A stretch of 5,060 bases of DNA from Fidelibacterota bacterium (GCA_024278395.1 JAJRTG010000162.1:1-5060), one strand, 5' to 3'. Shown: positions 1-5,060, counted from the first letter of the stretch. Notes: generated by a model from the sequence alone, not told the origin. Numbers and translations: made by a program.

Positions 1-1
1 C

Positions 2-211
2 TTCCACAACCTGAGGACACGCCGTGTGGGACGGGAGGTGTTCGTCGACCTCCACGTGCTCATAGATCCGGAGCTCTCGGTCCTCGAAGGCCACCGCATC
101 TCGATGCAGGTGGAAGAAGCGGTCAAAAACGCGTGCCGCCATCCGGTGAACGTGCTCGTGCACGTGGAACCCGACGTACCGGAGCTCGCCGCGCATAACC
201 TGAACGACTAA
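2..211 (+). CDS. Cation diffusion facilitator (CDF) family metal transporter, C-terminal fragment
   Basis: This is the last 69 codons of a gene that starts before the window. The fragment matches the cytoplasmic dimerisation domain (ZT_dimer) of CDF antiporters, inner-membrane proteins that export Zn2+, Fe2+ or similar divalent cations in exchange for protons. It opens with FHNLRTRRVG, the counterpart of the HDLRTRQSG segment of E. coli YiiP, and continues with the beta-alpha-beta-beta pattern of that domain. The histidines that bind zinc in the YiiP cytoplasmic site have counterparts at fragment residues H2, H18, H31 and H54, with E56 where YiiP has an Asp. The transmembrane part is outside the window, so metal specificity cannot be judged. 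The first possible internal start (GTG at 26) lies inside the conserved domain, so it is not a real start. The TAA stop overlaps the stop of the convergent ogt gene. Confidence 0.88.
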   Translation, partial: FHNLRTRRVGREVFVDLHVLIDPELSVLEGHRISMQVEEAVKNACRHPVNVLVHVEPDVPELAAHNLND

Positions 212-702
212 GCCGGCACCACCCCTTCCAGGGCGAGGAGCCGGCGTTTCAGCTCAATCCCCCCGCCGAACCCGACGAGGGCCCCGTTCCTGCCGATCAC
301 GCGGTGACAGGGGACAATGATCGGGATCGGGTTCGCTCCGACCGCCGCCCCGACGGCGCGGACCGCATTGGGTCTCCCGAGCCGCGCCGCGATCCCGCCG
401 TAAGAGGACGTCCTGCCGTAAGGGATCTGCAAGAGTTCCCTCCAAACCGCCAGTTGGAACGCGGTCCCGCGCAGGTCCAACGGGAGGTTGAACTCCTTTC
501 TTTCCCCGGAAAAATACTCGGAAAGCTGCACTACAACTCCTCGATTCCCGCCCGGCACGAGGCGGGCCCCGAGCCGCGCGGCGATCTCCTCCGGTGCGGT
601 CCCGTGCAGGTCGATCCACCGCACCCCTGTTTCGGAGGAGAGGATGACGAACCTCCAGTGCTCGAAGGCGACGGTGTCCGCGTAGAGGAGATCAACCGCC
701 AT
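208..702 (-). CDS. ogt: Methylated-DNA--[protein]-cysteine S-methyltransferase (O6-alkylguanine-DNA alkyltransferase)
   Basis: This 164-residue suicide repair protein transfers the alkyl group from O6-alkylguanine (and O4-alkylthymine) in DNA to its own cysteine, and it acts in the cytoplasm. A poorly conserved N-terminal domain (about 1-78) precedes the DNA-binding/active-site domain (about 79-162). The active-site motif PCHRVI spans 131-136, with nucleophile C132 and H133. With a constant offset of 13 from human MGMT, the other key residues line up: Y101 (Y114), the arginine finger R115 (R128), N124 (N137) and E159 (E172). All catalytic residues are therefore present and the protein should be active. 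The ATG at 702 has a modest purine-rich stretch (GGAAGAAG) upstream and lies 11 nt inside the end of the AMMECR1-domain gene, which indicates co-transcription and probable translational coupling. Length is normal for the Ogt/AdaB group. There is no Ada-type N-terminal regulatory domain. Confidence 0.96.
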   Translation of the reverse strand: MAVDLLYADTVAFEHWRFVILSSETGVRWIDLHGTAPEEIAARLGARLVPGGNRGVVVQLSEYFSGERKEFNLPLDLRGTAFQLAVWRELLQIPYGRTSSYGGIAARLGRPNAVRAVGAAVGANPIPIIVPCHRVIGRNGALVGFGGGIELKRRLLALEGVVPA

Positions 703-1387
703 CGCGCAGTTCTTCTTCCGAGAAATGAACGACGTGGTAGATCTCCACGACAGGAGGAGGGTCGCTCCTCCAGCAATCGGGGCGCGCCCCCTGCTTCTCG
801 CACAGGCTGGAGAGGAAGTCAGCCGGATCAGGAAAGACCTCCCACACCTGGGGGAGATAGGTGGACGTGCCGGTTCTCGTCTTCAGGATCACCCCGTCCA
901 CCCCGGGGCGGAGCTTGCGCAGGAGGTCATCAGGCCCGGAGAAGGAGAGCGGCTTCGGCCGGTCGAGCACACTGATCTCTATCTCGATTTTGGGAAGTTC
1001 CGAGGGCCGAACCGGGGGAAAGCGCGGATCTCCCGTCGCCGCCAGGATCACGTTTCTCATCACGTTCTTATAGATCGGCTCGTGCGGCGTGAACGAATCG
1101 AGCATGCACCCGCGCAGCATCCCGTTCTCGTTCAGGGTGACGAAGCACGCGGCCTCAGCCCTGACGCTCTCCGGAACGGAGTCAGGATCGACCGTTATCG
1201 ACTCCCCACGTACGATAACAGACTCGAGCTGCCGCCGCGCCAGGGCGAGGAGGAACCGCTTGTCCCCGTCCGACAGGGGAGGAAGGCCCGCCTCCGGCGG
1301 CCTGCTCCCGTTCCACAGCCCTATCCCGATCAACCCGACGAACACCATGAGCACAATCCACCCTTTCACCCCCCCAAGATAGCCCAT
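692..1387 (-). CDS. Membrane-anchored AMMECR1-domain protein
   Basis: This is a 231-residue protein of the AMMECR1 family, which is widely conserved in archaea, bacteria and eukaryotes but has no firmly established biochemical role. An N-terminal hydrophobic segment (about residues 9-25, IVLMVFVGLIGIGLW) is preceded by K8, which suggests a membrane anchor with the domain exported. The AMMECR1 domain covers about 40-225. It has the hallmark LRGC at 91-94 (usually LRGCIG, here LRGCML), a long conserved block from about 100 to 145 (PHEPI, GDPRFPPV, EIEISVL), and the GVDGVIL...TYLPQVWEVFPD region at about 162-188. I chose the ATG at 1387 because AAGGGGAGG precedes it and because the hydrophobic segment then sits at the N terminus. 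The frame stays open up to a TTG at 1453, but that start would run through the divergent promoter region. The gene is first in a unit with ogt. A signal peptide cannot be excluded, but I see no lipobox. Confidence 0.9.
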   Translation of the reverse strand: MGYLGGVKGWIVLMVFVGLIGIGLWNGSRPPEAGLPPLSDGDKRFLLALARRQLESVIVRGESITVDPDSVPESVRAEAACFVTLNENGMLRGCMLDSFTPHEPIYKNVMRNVILAATGDPRFPPVRPSELPKIEIEISVLDRPKPLSFSGPDDLLRKLRPGVDGVILKTRTGTSTYLPQVWEVFPDPADFLSSLCEKQGARPDCWRSDPPPVVEIYHVVHFSEEELRDGG

Positions 1388-1405
1388 GCCTCCCCTTCGA
1401 TCAAC

Positions 1406-1435
1406 CTGGCAAACCACAGCGGCCGTCCCTATACT
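1406..1435 (+). promoter_or_regulatory. Candidate sigma70-type promoter of the M20 peptidase gene
   Basis: CTGGCA (1406-1411) and TATACT (1430-1435) are separated by 18 bp, resembling TTGACA and TATAAT with four and five matches respectively. Transcription would begin near 1442, just ahead of the GGAGG ribosome-binding site. It lies in the only non-coding spacer (68 bp) available to drive this gene. Confidence 0.5.
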
Positions 1436-1453
1436 CGGGGAACGGAGGCGCAA
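1428..1453 (-). promoter_or_regulatory. Weak candidate promoter for the AMMECR1-ogt unit
   Basis: On the minus strand a TATAGG (1433-1428) could serve as a -10 element, giving a short leader before the ATG at 1387. No good -35 is present: ATCCTT lies 18 bp upstream and TTGCGC only 14 bp upstream. The -10 overlaps that proposed for the divergent peptidase gene, so the two transcripts might compete. This rests on position and a partial motif only. Confidence 0.25.
1444..1448 (+). promoter_or_regulatory. Ribosome-binding site of the M20 peptidase
   Basis: GGAGG ends 7 nt before the ATG at 1456, which is ideal spacing, and this fixes the start of the peptidase. Confidence 0.8.
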
Positions 1454-1455
1454 GG

Positions 1456-2532
1456 ATGAACGATCAACTGGTAAACAACTTCTGTGAATTCGTCAAGATC
1501 GACAGCGAATCCGGGGACGAGGAGCGGTTTTTATCGTACCTTGAGGCTCTGTTCGCCCGCGAGATCCAAGCGGAGTGCACCCGCGATTCCTATGGTAACC
1601 TGATCGCCCGCGTCCCGGCGAAGGGATCAGGCAAGACTGAACCGATCCTGCTCGGCGCTCACGCCGATACGGTAAAACCGGGAAAGGGGATAAAGCCGGT
1701 GATCGAAGACGGAGTGATCCGGTCAGCCGGGGAGACGATCCTCGGGGCGGACGACAAGGCCGGAATCGCGGAGATCTTTGAGGCGGTGCGCACGGCGGCC
1801 CGCCGTCCTCCGGTGGAGATCGTCATCACCCGCGGGGAGGAGATCGGTCTCCTCGGCGCGAAGAACCTCGACACCGCGCTGGTGCGCGCGAAAACGGGAT
1901 TCATCGTGGATTCGGATGCGCTCGACACAGTGATCATCGGCGGGCCGACCCACATCTCCCTGGATATTGAGATCATCGGGAAGAGCGCCCACGCCGGGAT
2001 GGAGCCGGAGAAGGGGGTATCGGCGATCCGGGCGGCGGCCGAGGCGATCACCCGCTTCCCCGAGGGGAGGATCGACGCCGAGACGACCGCTAACGTGGGC
2101 ACAATCCACGGCGGGCTGATCCGAAACGGGGTGCCGGAGTGGGTGACGATCCAGGCCGAGTGCCGGAGCTTGAACGACGAGAAGGCACGGCAGCAGGCGG
2201 AGCGGATGCACCGCGCGTTCGAGGAGGCGGCTGCCGCGGCCGGGGCCAAGGCCAACGTGGATGTCAACGTCGAGTACATGGCGTTCCAGCTCTCCGAGGA
2301 CGACCCGGTCGTCGACATCGCCAAACAGGCCATCGCCGCGGTCGGGCTTAAGCCGAAGGCACAGGTCGTAACCGGCGGGACCGACGCCCTCGTCCTGTGC
2401 GGGAAGGGAATCAAGTCGGTAGTCCTCGGCGACGGAGGCCGGGCCGAACACACCACCGACGAGAACATCGCCGTCGCCGACATGGTGAAGGCAACGGCGA
2501 TAATCCGCACCATTCTGGAAAGCATGGCCTAG
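1456..2532 (+). CDS. M20-family metallopeptidase, PepT-like
   Basis: This is a 358-residue cytoplasmic di-zinc exopeptidase of the M20 family, closest in look to the PepT-like group, which removes residues from short peptides. Metal-site residues are all visible: H69 in GAHADT with D71, the bridging D99 in GADDKAG, E128 (general base) and E129 in RGEEIG, D152 in VDSD, and H332 in AEHTTDE. The lid/dimerisation domain runs from about 165 to 275 and begins with the family signature GKSAHAG at 175-181, where H179 is expected to complete the active site of the partner subunit. There is no signal peptide. At 358 residues it is somewhat shorter than true E. coli PepT (about 408), so tripeptide specificity should not be assumed and other peptide or amidated substrates are possible. 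The start is fixed by GGAGG seven bases upstream. It is divergent from the AMMECR1-ogt unit, and the tRNA-Asn promoter begins right after its stop. Confidence 0.93.
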   Translation: MNDQLVNNFCEFVKIDSESGDEERFLSYLEALFAREIQAECTRDSYGNLIARVPAKGSGKTEPILLGAHADTVKPGKGIKPVIEDGVIRSAGETILGADDKAGIAEIFEAVRTAARRPPVEIVITRGEEIGLLGAKNLDTALVRAKTGFIVDSDALDTVIIGGPTHISLDIEIIGKSAHAGMEPEKGVSAIRAAAEAITRFPEGRIDAETTANVGTIHGGLIRNGVPEWVTIQAECRSLNDEKARQQAERMHRAFEEAAAAAGAKANVDVNVEYMAFQLSEDDPVVDIAKQAIAAVGLKPKAQVVTGGTDALVLCGKGIKSVVLGDGGRAEHTTDENIAVADMVKATAIIRTILESMA

Positions 2533-2535
2533 TGG

Positions 2536-2564
2536 TTGACGGCCCCGGGAAGGTCCGATAGAAT
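2536..2564 (+). promoter_or_regulatory. Strong sigma70-type promoter for tRNA-Asn
   Basis: TTGACG (2536-2541) and TAGAAT (2559-2564) each match the consensus at five of six positions, with the optimal 17-bp spacer. The expected start near 2571 leaves a leader of about 4 nt before the mature tRNA. It begins three bases after the peptidase stop codon, so the tRNA is an independent transcription unit. Confidence 0.85.
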
Positions 2565-2574
2565 AGGGGTGCAT

Positions 2575-2647
2575 TCCGCGGTAGCTCAATTGGCAGAGCG
2601 CTCGGCTGTTAACCGAATGGTTGGAGGTTCGAGTCCTCCCCGCGGAG
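2575..2647 (+). tRNA. tRNA-Asn (anticodon GUU)
   Basis: This is a 73-nt tRNA with a complete cloverleaf. The acceptor stem TCCGCGG/CCGCGGA (2575-2581 with 2640-2646) is fully paired and is followed by discriminator G2647. The D stem is GCTC/GAGC (2584-2587, 2596-2599). The anticodon loop CTGTTAA has GTT at 2608-2610. The variable loop has 5 nt, and the T arm is GGAGG-TTCGAGT-CCTCC (2623-2639). The 3' CCA is not encoded (the DNA reads CTA), so it must be added after transcription. The first anticodon-stem pair is a C-A mismatch (2601/2617, positions 27-43), while the other four pairs are sound. The gene has its own promoter and sits at the junction between GC-rich and less GC-rich DNA. Confidence 0.98.
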
Positions 2648-2678
2648 CTACAGTTCTCAAGAGGGGACAAGTATTCGA

Positions 2679-4931
2679 CTACTGCAGATATCGTGCCCTT
2701 TTCCTAAGTCTTCGAAGCTCCTCGAGGTGTTTCGCTCTGTAGGGATCTTCCCTCGGCACAGTTCTTTCCGACTCTGCTATTAGCTCAAGTATTGCCTGTT
2801 GGTCAGGCCGTTCGCAATTAATAAAAGCATATGCGGCCTGCAGTTTGCAAAGATGTTGTGGTTTCCCGTTCTTCTCCGCGTGTTCAAGGGAGTTAAGAGA
2901 GTCCCCAAGCATACCAAGTCTAGCCTCAATAGTCCCTTTTGTGAACCAGCTGTCGGGATCATTCGGAATCAGCTTGACTGCCTGTTTAGCCCGTTCAAGG
3001 GCCGATTCATACTTCCTCTGCTTGAATAGGAAGTACGCATACCGATCATACAACCATCCATTGTCACTATCTGCTGCCACCGCAAGCTCGTAGAACTGCT
3101 CACATTCGTCAAAGCGCTCCTCTCGCGCAGCATTCCACGCAGCTCTAGCCAATGGATGGCGGTACGCTCGACTGACTCGGTCTCTGATTCTCGTAGCCTG
3201 CCCTCGTACGAATCCACGATGCTTGTTCCTGACGCGGGTGATTGCATCGTCGCTCGGGAACTGCTTGCCGTGGAACCTCACAGTTCTCTCATTGCAATAT
3301 TCCAAAAAGGCTCGAGTAAATGTGATCTGAAGATGGTTACCTATGTTTTGAAGTGTCGCAATTCCTCTGCTCTCCTGAAGAGCTTCATGGGCTTGCGTTA
3401 TGGTTATACCTATCTCCATGCAGCACAACTTCAAGAGTACCTCATCATGAACGTCTGCAACGCGGGTCATGAGAAGCAACAACGCTTGCATGTCCGTACC
3501 AAGCCTTTTCCAAGCATCAGAGTAAAGAAATTCCCCTAACTCCCGTCGTTGCTTCTGCATCACACGTTCAAACGCCTTTTGCAGGCTTAAATCCCTCTCT
3601 GCAAGAGATTGAAGAAAAACCTCCAATACTAGCGGCTTATTCTCGAGCTTTTCCGCAAACTTGCGAAGCGTAGATCTCCCAGCTTGGAGCAACTGCACCC
3701 GATTCAAGGCCTTTGCACGCGCTTCAAGGAACGCAACAGATTCTTCTGTTGACCACGGCTTCACTTCTATCTGCCGAGCTTCAATCGGCTCGCGCCGCCT
3801 CGATGTTACCAGAACTCTCCCAACGCGGCGCGAAAGCTGACGAATCTGTGCTGCCAGTGCCTCTACCTCTGGACGCCCCTGTGCTAACGTCTCGGTATTG
3901 TCTAGCACGAGGAGATGAGAGTCACGTTTGACTCCCCATTCAGAAAGGTATCCTGAAAGTTTCGAAATAATACGATCAGTATCACGCACGTACCACTCCC
4001 GCGATAGAGCATCACCCTCCAGGGCACGCACAATCGTGTGGGCTACATCTGACAGACCTACTTCATGAAAGCTTATTCGCTCAAGGCCATTAAGTCCCCA
4101 CCGAGTCTGTTTGGCAGTGAAGAAAGTGATAACATCTGGTCGCCAGTCAACTTGCAGCTTGCCCTCCAGAAGCCTATGGATAAACTCAACTGCTAGGGTA
4201 GTCTTACCTATGCCTCCATCTCCCCAGAGCATGCACGCTCTAGAATCAGTATCATTGGCCCAATCAGAGAGGGCGCTAAGTTCATTTTCACGCCCAGTGA
4301 AATCTTCGGTCATCCTGCGTGGTACGAGTATCAACGGGCTCCACCTAAGATCGTCCGTCTTTGCTATCTCATATACTGGGGGGCTAGTGCCAATTGGGGA
4401 GCTTAGGAGGTCTGGAGCTTCGTAAGTGATCTCCTCTCTTGCGTTTATGCCCTGTTCTTTTTGTGCTGTTATGATGCATCGGCCCGTCCCTGTACTGCGG
4501 ATAGATCGAACACAGAGAAGATGCCCGTCCATAGCCTGTAGTAGTTTCAATTTCATTACCTGGCTACCTGAACGAAGTATTAAGGTGCTACCGTCTTTGC
4601 CTATGACAGGGAGAACTGGCGAAATGGCTTCTACAACGAAGGAAACAGCATCTAACTCGGCATCCTTATTGTAATCGCCAGGCCATCCATGCCCTTCCAC
4701 ACTATCGTTTCTGATTCGTACGAAAGACTGAATCACATCATGCGGAGTCGTTACACCCTCTGCGAGTGACTCACATGGTCTTCCTTCACAGGTCTTCTGA
4801 AAGAAAGATCTGCTTGCGCCGGACCACCCTTCATTCTCTGCTGCGACAAGGAGTTCCCCTAGTGTTTGTGCGAGAGATCCATCTGCAGGAGATTTGAGCC
4901 TGTTCAGCTCAAGTTTAACGTGGGCTTCCAA
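2679..4931 (-). CDS. STAND (NB-ARC-like) NTPase with HEPN-like N-terminal motif and C-terminal TPR repeats; putative antiviral protein
   Basis: The recognised frame gives 750 residues from a TTG at 4931. In order: (1) an alpha-helical N-terminal region, about 1-108, with R74-N75-x5-H81 (RNDSVEGHG), similar to the Rx4-6H catalytic motif of HEPN RNases; (2) about 109-205, of unrecognised, apparently beta-rich character; (3) a STAND NTPase from about 206, entered through FTGRENEL (211-218), with P-loop GDGGIGKTT (237-245, K243), Walker B LLVLDN (340-345, D344), sensor-type VLVTSRRR (373-380) and GLPL-like NKPLVLE (431-437), then a helical/winged-helix part to about 560; (4) TPR-like helical pairs at about 603-705, best at 636-670. 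STAND proteins are ATP-driven switches that oligomerise when the sensor binds a ligand; in bacteria many are antiphage. Codon use and base composition differ from the genes to the left, which suggests acquisition. The frame stays open upstream to a TGA at 5031-5033 without a better start, so the true N terminus is probably missing or frameshifted. The RNase role is inferred. Confidence 0.88.
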   Translation of the reverse strand: MEAHVKLELNRLKSPADGSLAQTLGELLVAAENEGWSGASRSFFQKTCEGRPCESLAEGVTTPHDVIQSFVRIRNDSVEGHGWPGDYNKDAELDAVSFVVEAISPVLPVIGKDGSTLILRSGSQVMKLKLLQAMDGHLLCVRSIRSTGTGRCIITAQKEQGINAREEITYEAPDLLSSPIGTSPPVYEIAKTDDLRWSPLILVPRRMTEDFTGRENELSALSDWANDTDSRACMLWGDGGIGKTTLAVEFIHRLLEGKLQVDWRPDVITFFTAKQTRWGLNGLERISFHEVGLSDVAHTIVRALEGDALSREWYVRDTDRIISKLSGYLSEWGVKRDSHLLVLDNTETLAQGRPEVEALAAQIRQLSRRVGRVLVTSRRREPIEARQIEVKPWSTEESVAFLEARAKALNRVQLLQAGRSTLRKFAEKLENKPLVLEVFLQSLAERDLSLQKAFERVMQKQRRELGEFLYSDAWKRLGTDMQALLLLMTRVADVHDEVLLKLCCMEIGITITQAHEALQESRGIATLQNIGNHLQITFTRAFLEYCNERTVRFHGKQFPSDDAITRVRNKHRGFVRGQATRIRDRVSRAYRHPLARAAWNAAREERFDECEQFYELAVAADSDNGWLYDRYAYFLFKQRKYESALERAKQAVKLIPNDPDSWFTKGTIEARLGMLGDSLNSLEHAEKNGKPQHLCKLQAAYAFINCERPDQQAILELIAESERTVPREDPYRAKHLEELRRLRKRARYLQ

Positions 4932-5034
4932 GCTCTTTGCATCAGAACGCTGTTTAACCCATCTTCTACAGTTGTAAATTTCAAGTTGCCTTGTAAATGG
5001 AATTACAGCCCCTGGGAAGAAGTCTTGGCATCAT
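4932..5034 (-). other. Probable frameshifted N-terminal extension of the STAND gene, starting at tandem ATG codons
   Basis: Upstream of the TTG at 4931 the STAND frame has no stop until 5031-5033 and reads as plausible protein, including DFFPGAVIPFTRQLEIYN and RRWVKQRSDAKSL, but it lacks any ATG, GTG or TTG. Two tandem ATG codons at 5034 and 5031 lie one base out of frame and, as written, end after 17 codons (TGA at 4981-4983). Removing one base, for example one C of the CC at 5027-5028, would give MMQDFFPGAVIPFTRQLE and a 784-residue protein. The case rests on reading-frame logic and the ribosome-binding site in front of the ATGs. It could instead be untranslated leader before the TTG. Confidence 0.45.
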
Positions 5035-5060
5035 GAGGATCGCCTTCCTTCACTTCCCGC
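5033..5060 (+). CDS. Possible start of a plus-strand gene running off the right edge
   Basis: An ATG at 5033 opens a frame reading MRIAFLHFP up to the window edge. This basic-then-hydrophobic first beta-strand pattern is common at the start of cytoplasmic alpha/beta enzymes. Only nine codons are visible, no convincing Shine-Dalgarno is present (GGGAAG lies too far upstream), and it overlaps the minus-strand ATG proposed for the STAND gene. At most one of the two need be real. Confidence 0.2.
5043..5048 (-). promoter_or_regulatory. Ribosome-binding site ahead of tandem ATG codons
   Basis: On the minus strand GGAAGG (within AAGGAAGG) lies 8 nt before the ATG at 5034, which is good Shine-Dalgarno spacing. 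By contrast, the TTG at 4931 has only a weak AAAGAG in front of it. This supports translation of the STAND gene starting near 5034 rather than at 4931. Confidence 0.5.

Noticed and set aside
1388..1453. 22-residue N-terminal extension of the AMMECR1 protein from a TTG at 1453
   Set aside because: It would start with TTG, have no Shine-Dalgarno, overlap the divergent promoter and push the hydrophobic helix inward; the ATG at 1387 is better placed.
304..1459. Plus-strand open frames opposite ogt and the AMMECR1-domain gene
   Set aside because: Their translations are Arg/Pro/Gly-rich without motifs and lie antisense to two clearly conserved proteins.
2651..2668. GTTCTC-AA-GAGGGGAC as a terminator hairpin after the tRNA
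   Set aside because: The stem pairs poorly beyond three bases and no T-run follows on either strand.
1659..2670. Long open minus-strand frames (288 and 315 codons) opposite the M20 peptidase
   Set aside because: They mirror a GC-rich, strongly codon-biased gene with a full set of catalytic motifs, show low-complexity Ser/Ala/Arg-rich translations with no recognisable domain, and one of them runs through the tRNA.
2536..2742. 68-codon plus-strand frame
   Set aside because: It reads through the tRNA-Asn promoter and tRNA, so it is not a protein gene.
2799..4674. Several plus-strand and minus-strand frames of 60-127 codons within the STAND gene
   Set aside because: All lie inside a gene with intact ATPase and TPR motifs, and none has a recognisable domain or a good ribosome-binding site.
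5003..5059. Minus-strand frame ending at a TAA at 5003-5005, reading REVKEGDPHDAKT, as the end of another gene
   Set aside because: Only 18 codons are visible before the window edge and it competes with two other readings of the same bases. It looks like protein but cannot be supported without more sequence.
2648..5060. Second copy of the tRNA-Asn 3' end (attR) inside the window
   Set aside because: I saw no match to the T-arm and acceptor sequence to the right of the tRNA, so any partner site lies outside.
1..5060. CRISPR array, insertion sequence or rRNA
   Set aside because: No regularly spaced repeats, no transposase frame with terminal inverted repeats and no rRNA-like sequence were seen.

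Overview
The window looks bacterial. It has Shine-Dalgarno-led genes, a tRNA-Asn(GUU) of bacterial form without an encoded CCA end, and a good sigma70-type promoter in front of that tRNA. The sequence alone does not identify the organism. The left half (about 1-2575) is visibly GC-rich and codon-biased. The right half (about 2660-5060) is clearly less GC-rich, with mixed codon use. By eye this is a chromosomal core segment that meets an acquired segment at the tRNA; I have not computed the composition.

Left half: the 3' end of a cation diffusion facilitator (CDF) metal efflux gene (+) runs in from the left edge. It converges with a two-gene minus-strand unit made of a membrane-anchored AMMECR1-domain protein followed by an Ogt/MGMT-type O6-alkylguanine-DNA alkyltransferase, whose reading frames overlap by 11 nt. 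The CDF and ogt stop codons overlap each other. A 68-bp divergent spacer with a promoter-like sequence separates this unit from a plus-strand M20-family (PepT-like) metallopeptidase.

Boundary: three bases after the peptidase stop begins a TTGACG-N17-TAGAAT promoter driving tRNA-Asn. Only 31 bp past the tRNA 3' end lies the stop codon of a large minus-strand gene of different base composition. This is the usual arrangement of a tRNA 3' end used as an integration site for islands or prophages, although no integrase or second att copy falls inside the window.

Right half: one gene of at least 750 codons encodes a STAND-class (NB-ARC-like) NTPase. Its N-terminal region carries an R-N-x5-H motif reminiscent of HEPN RNases. 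A segment of unknown fold follows, then a complete P-loop/Walker B/sensor ATPase module, and finally TPR-like repeats. This effector-NTPase-sensor layout is typical of antiviral STAND proteins, and it is the strongest candidate for an undescribed system here. Its start is unusual. The recognised frame has only a weak TTG start. A well-placed Shine-Dalgarno with tandem ATG codons lies about 100 bp upstream in a frame one base off, which suggests a small frameshift (mutation, sequencing error or recoding) near the N terminus.

The left-half genes are housekeeping or stress functions (metal efflux, alkylation repair, peptide turnover). They show no obvious joint pathway with the STAND gene.
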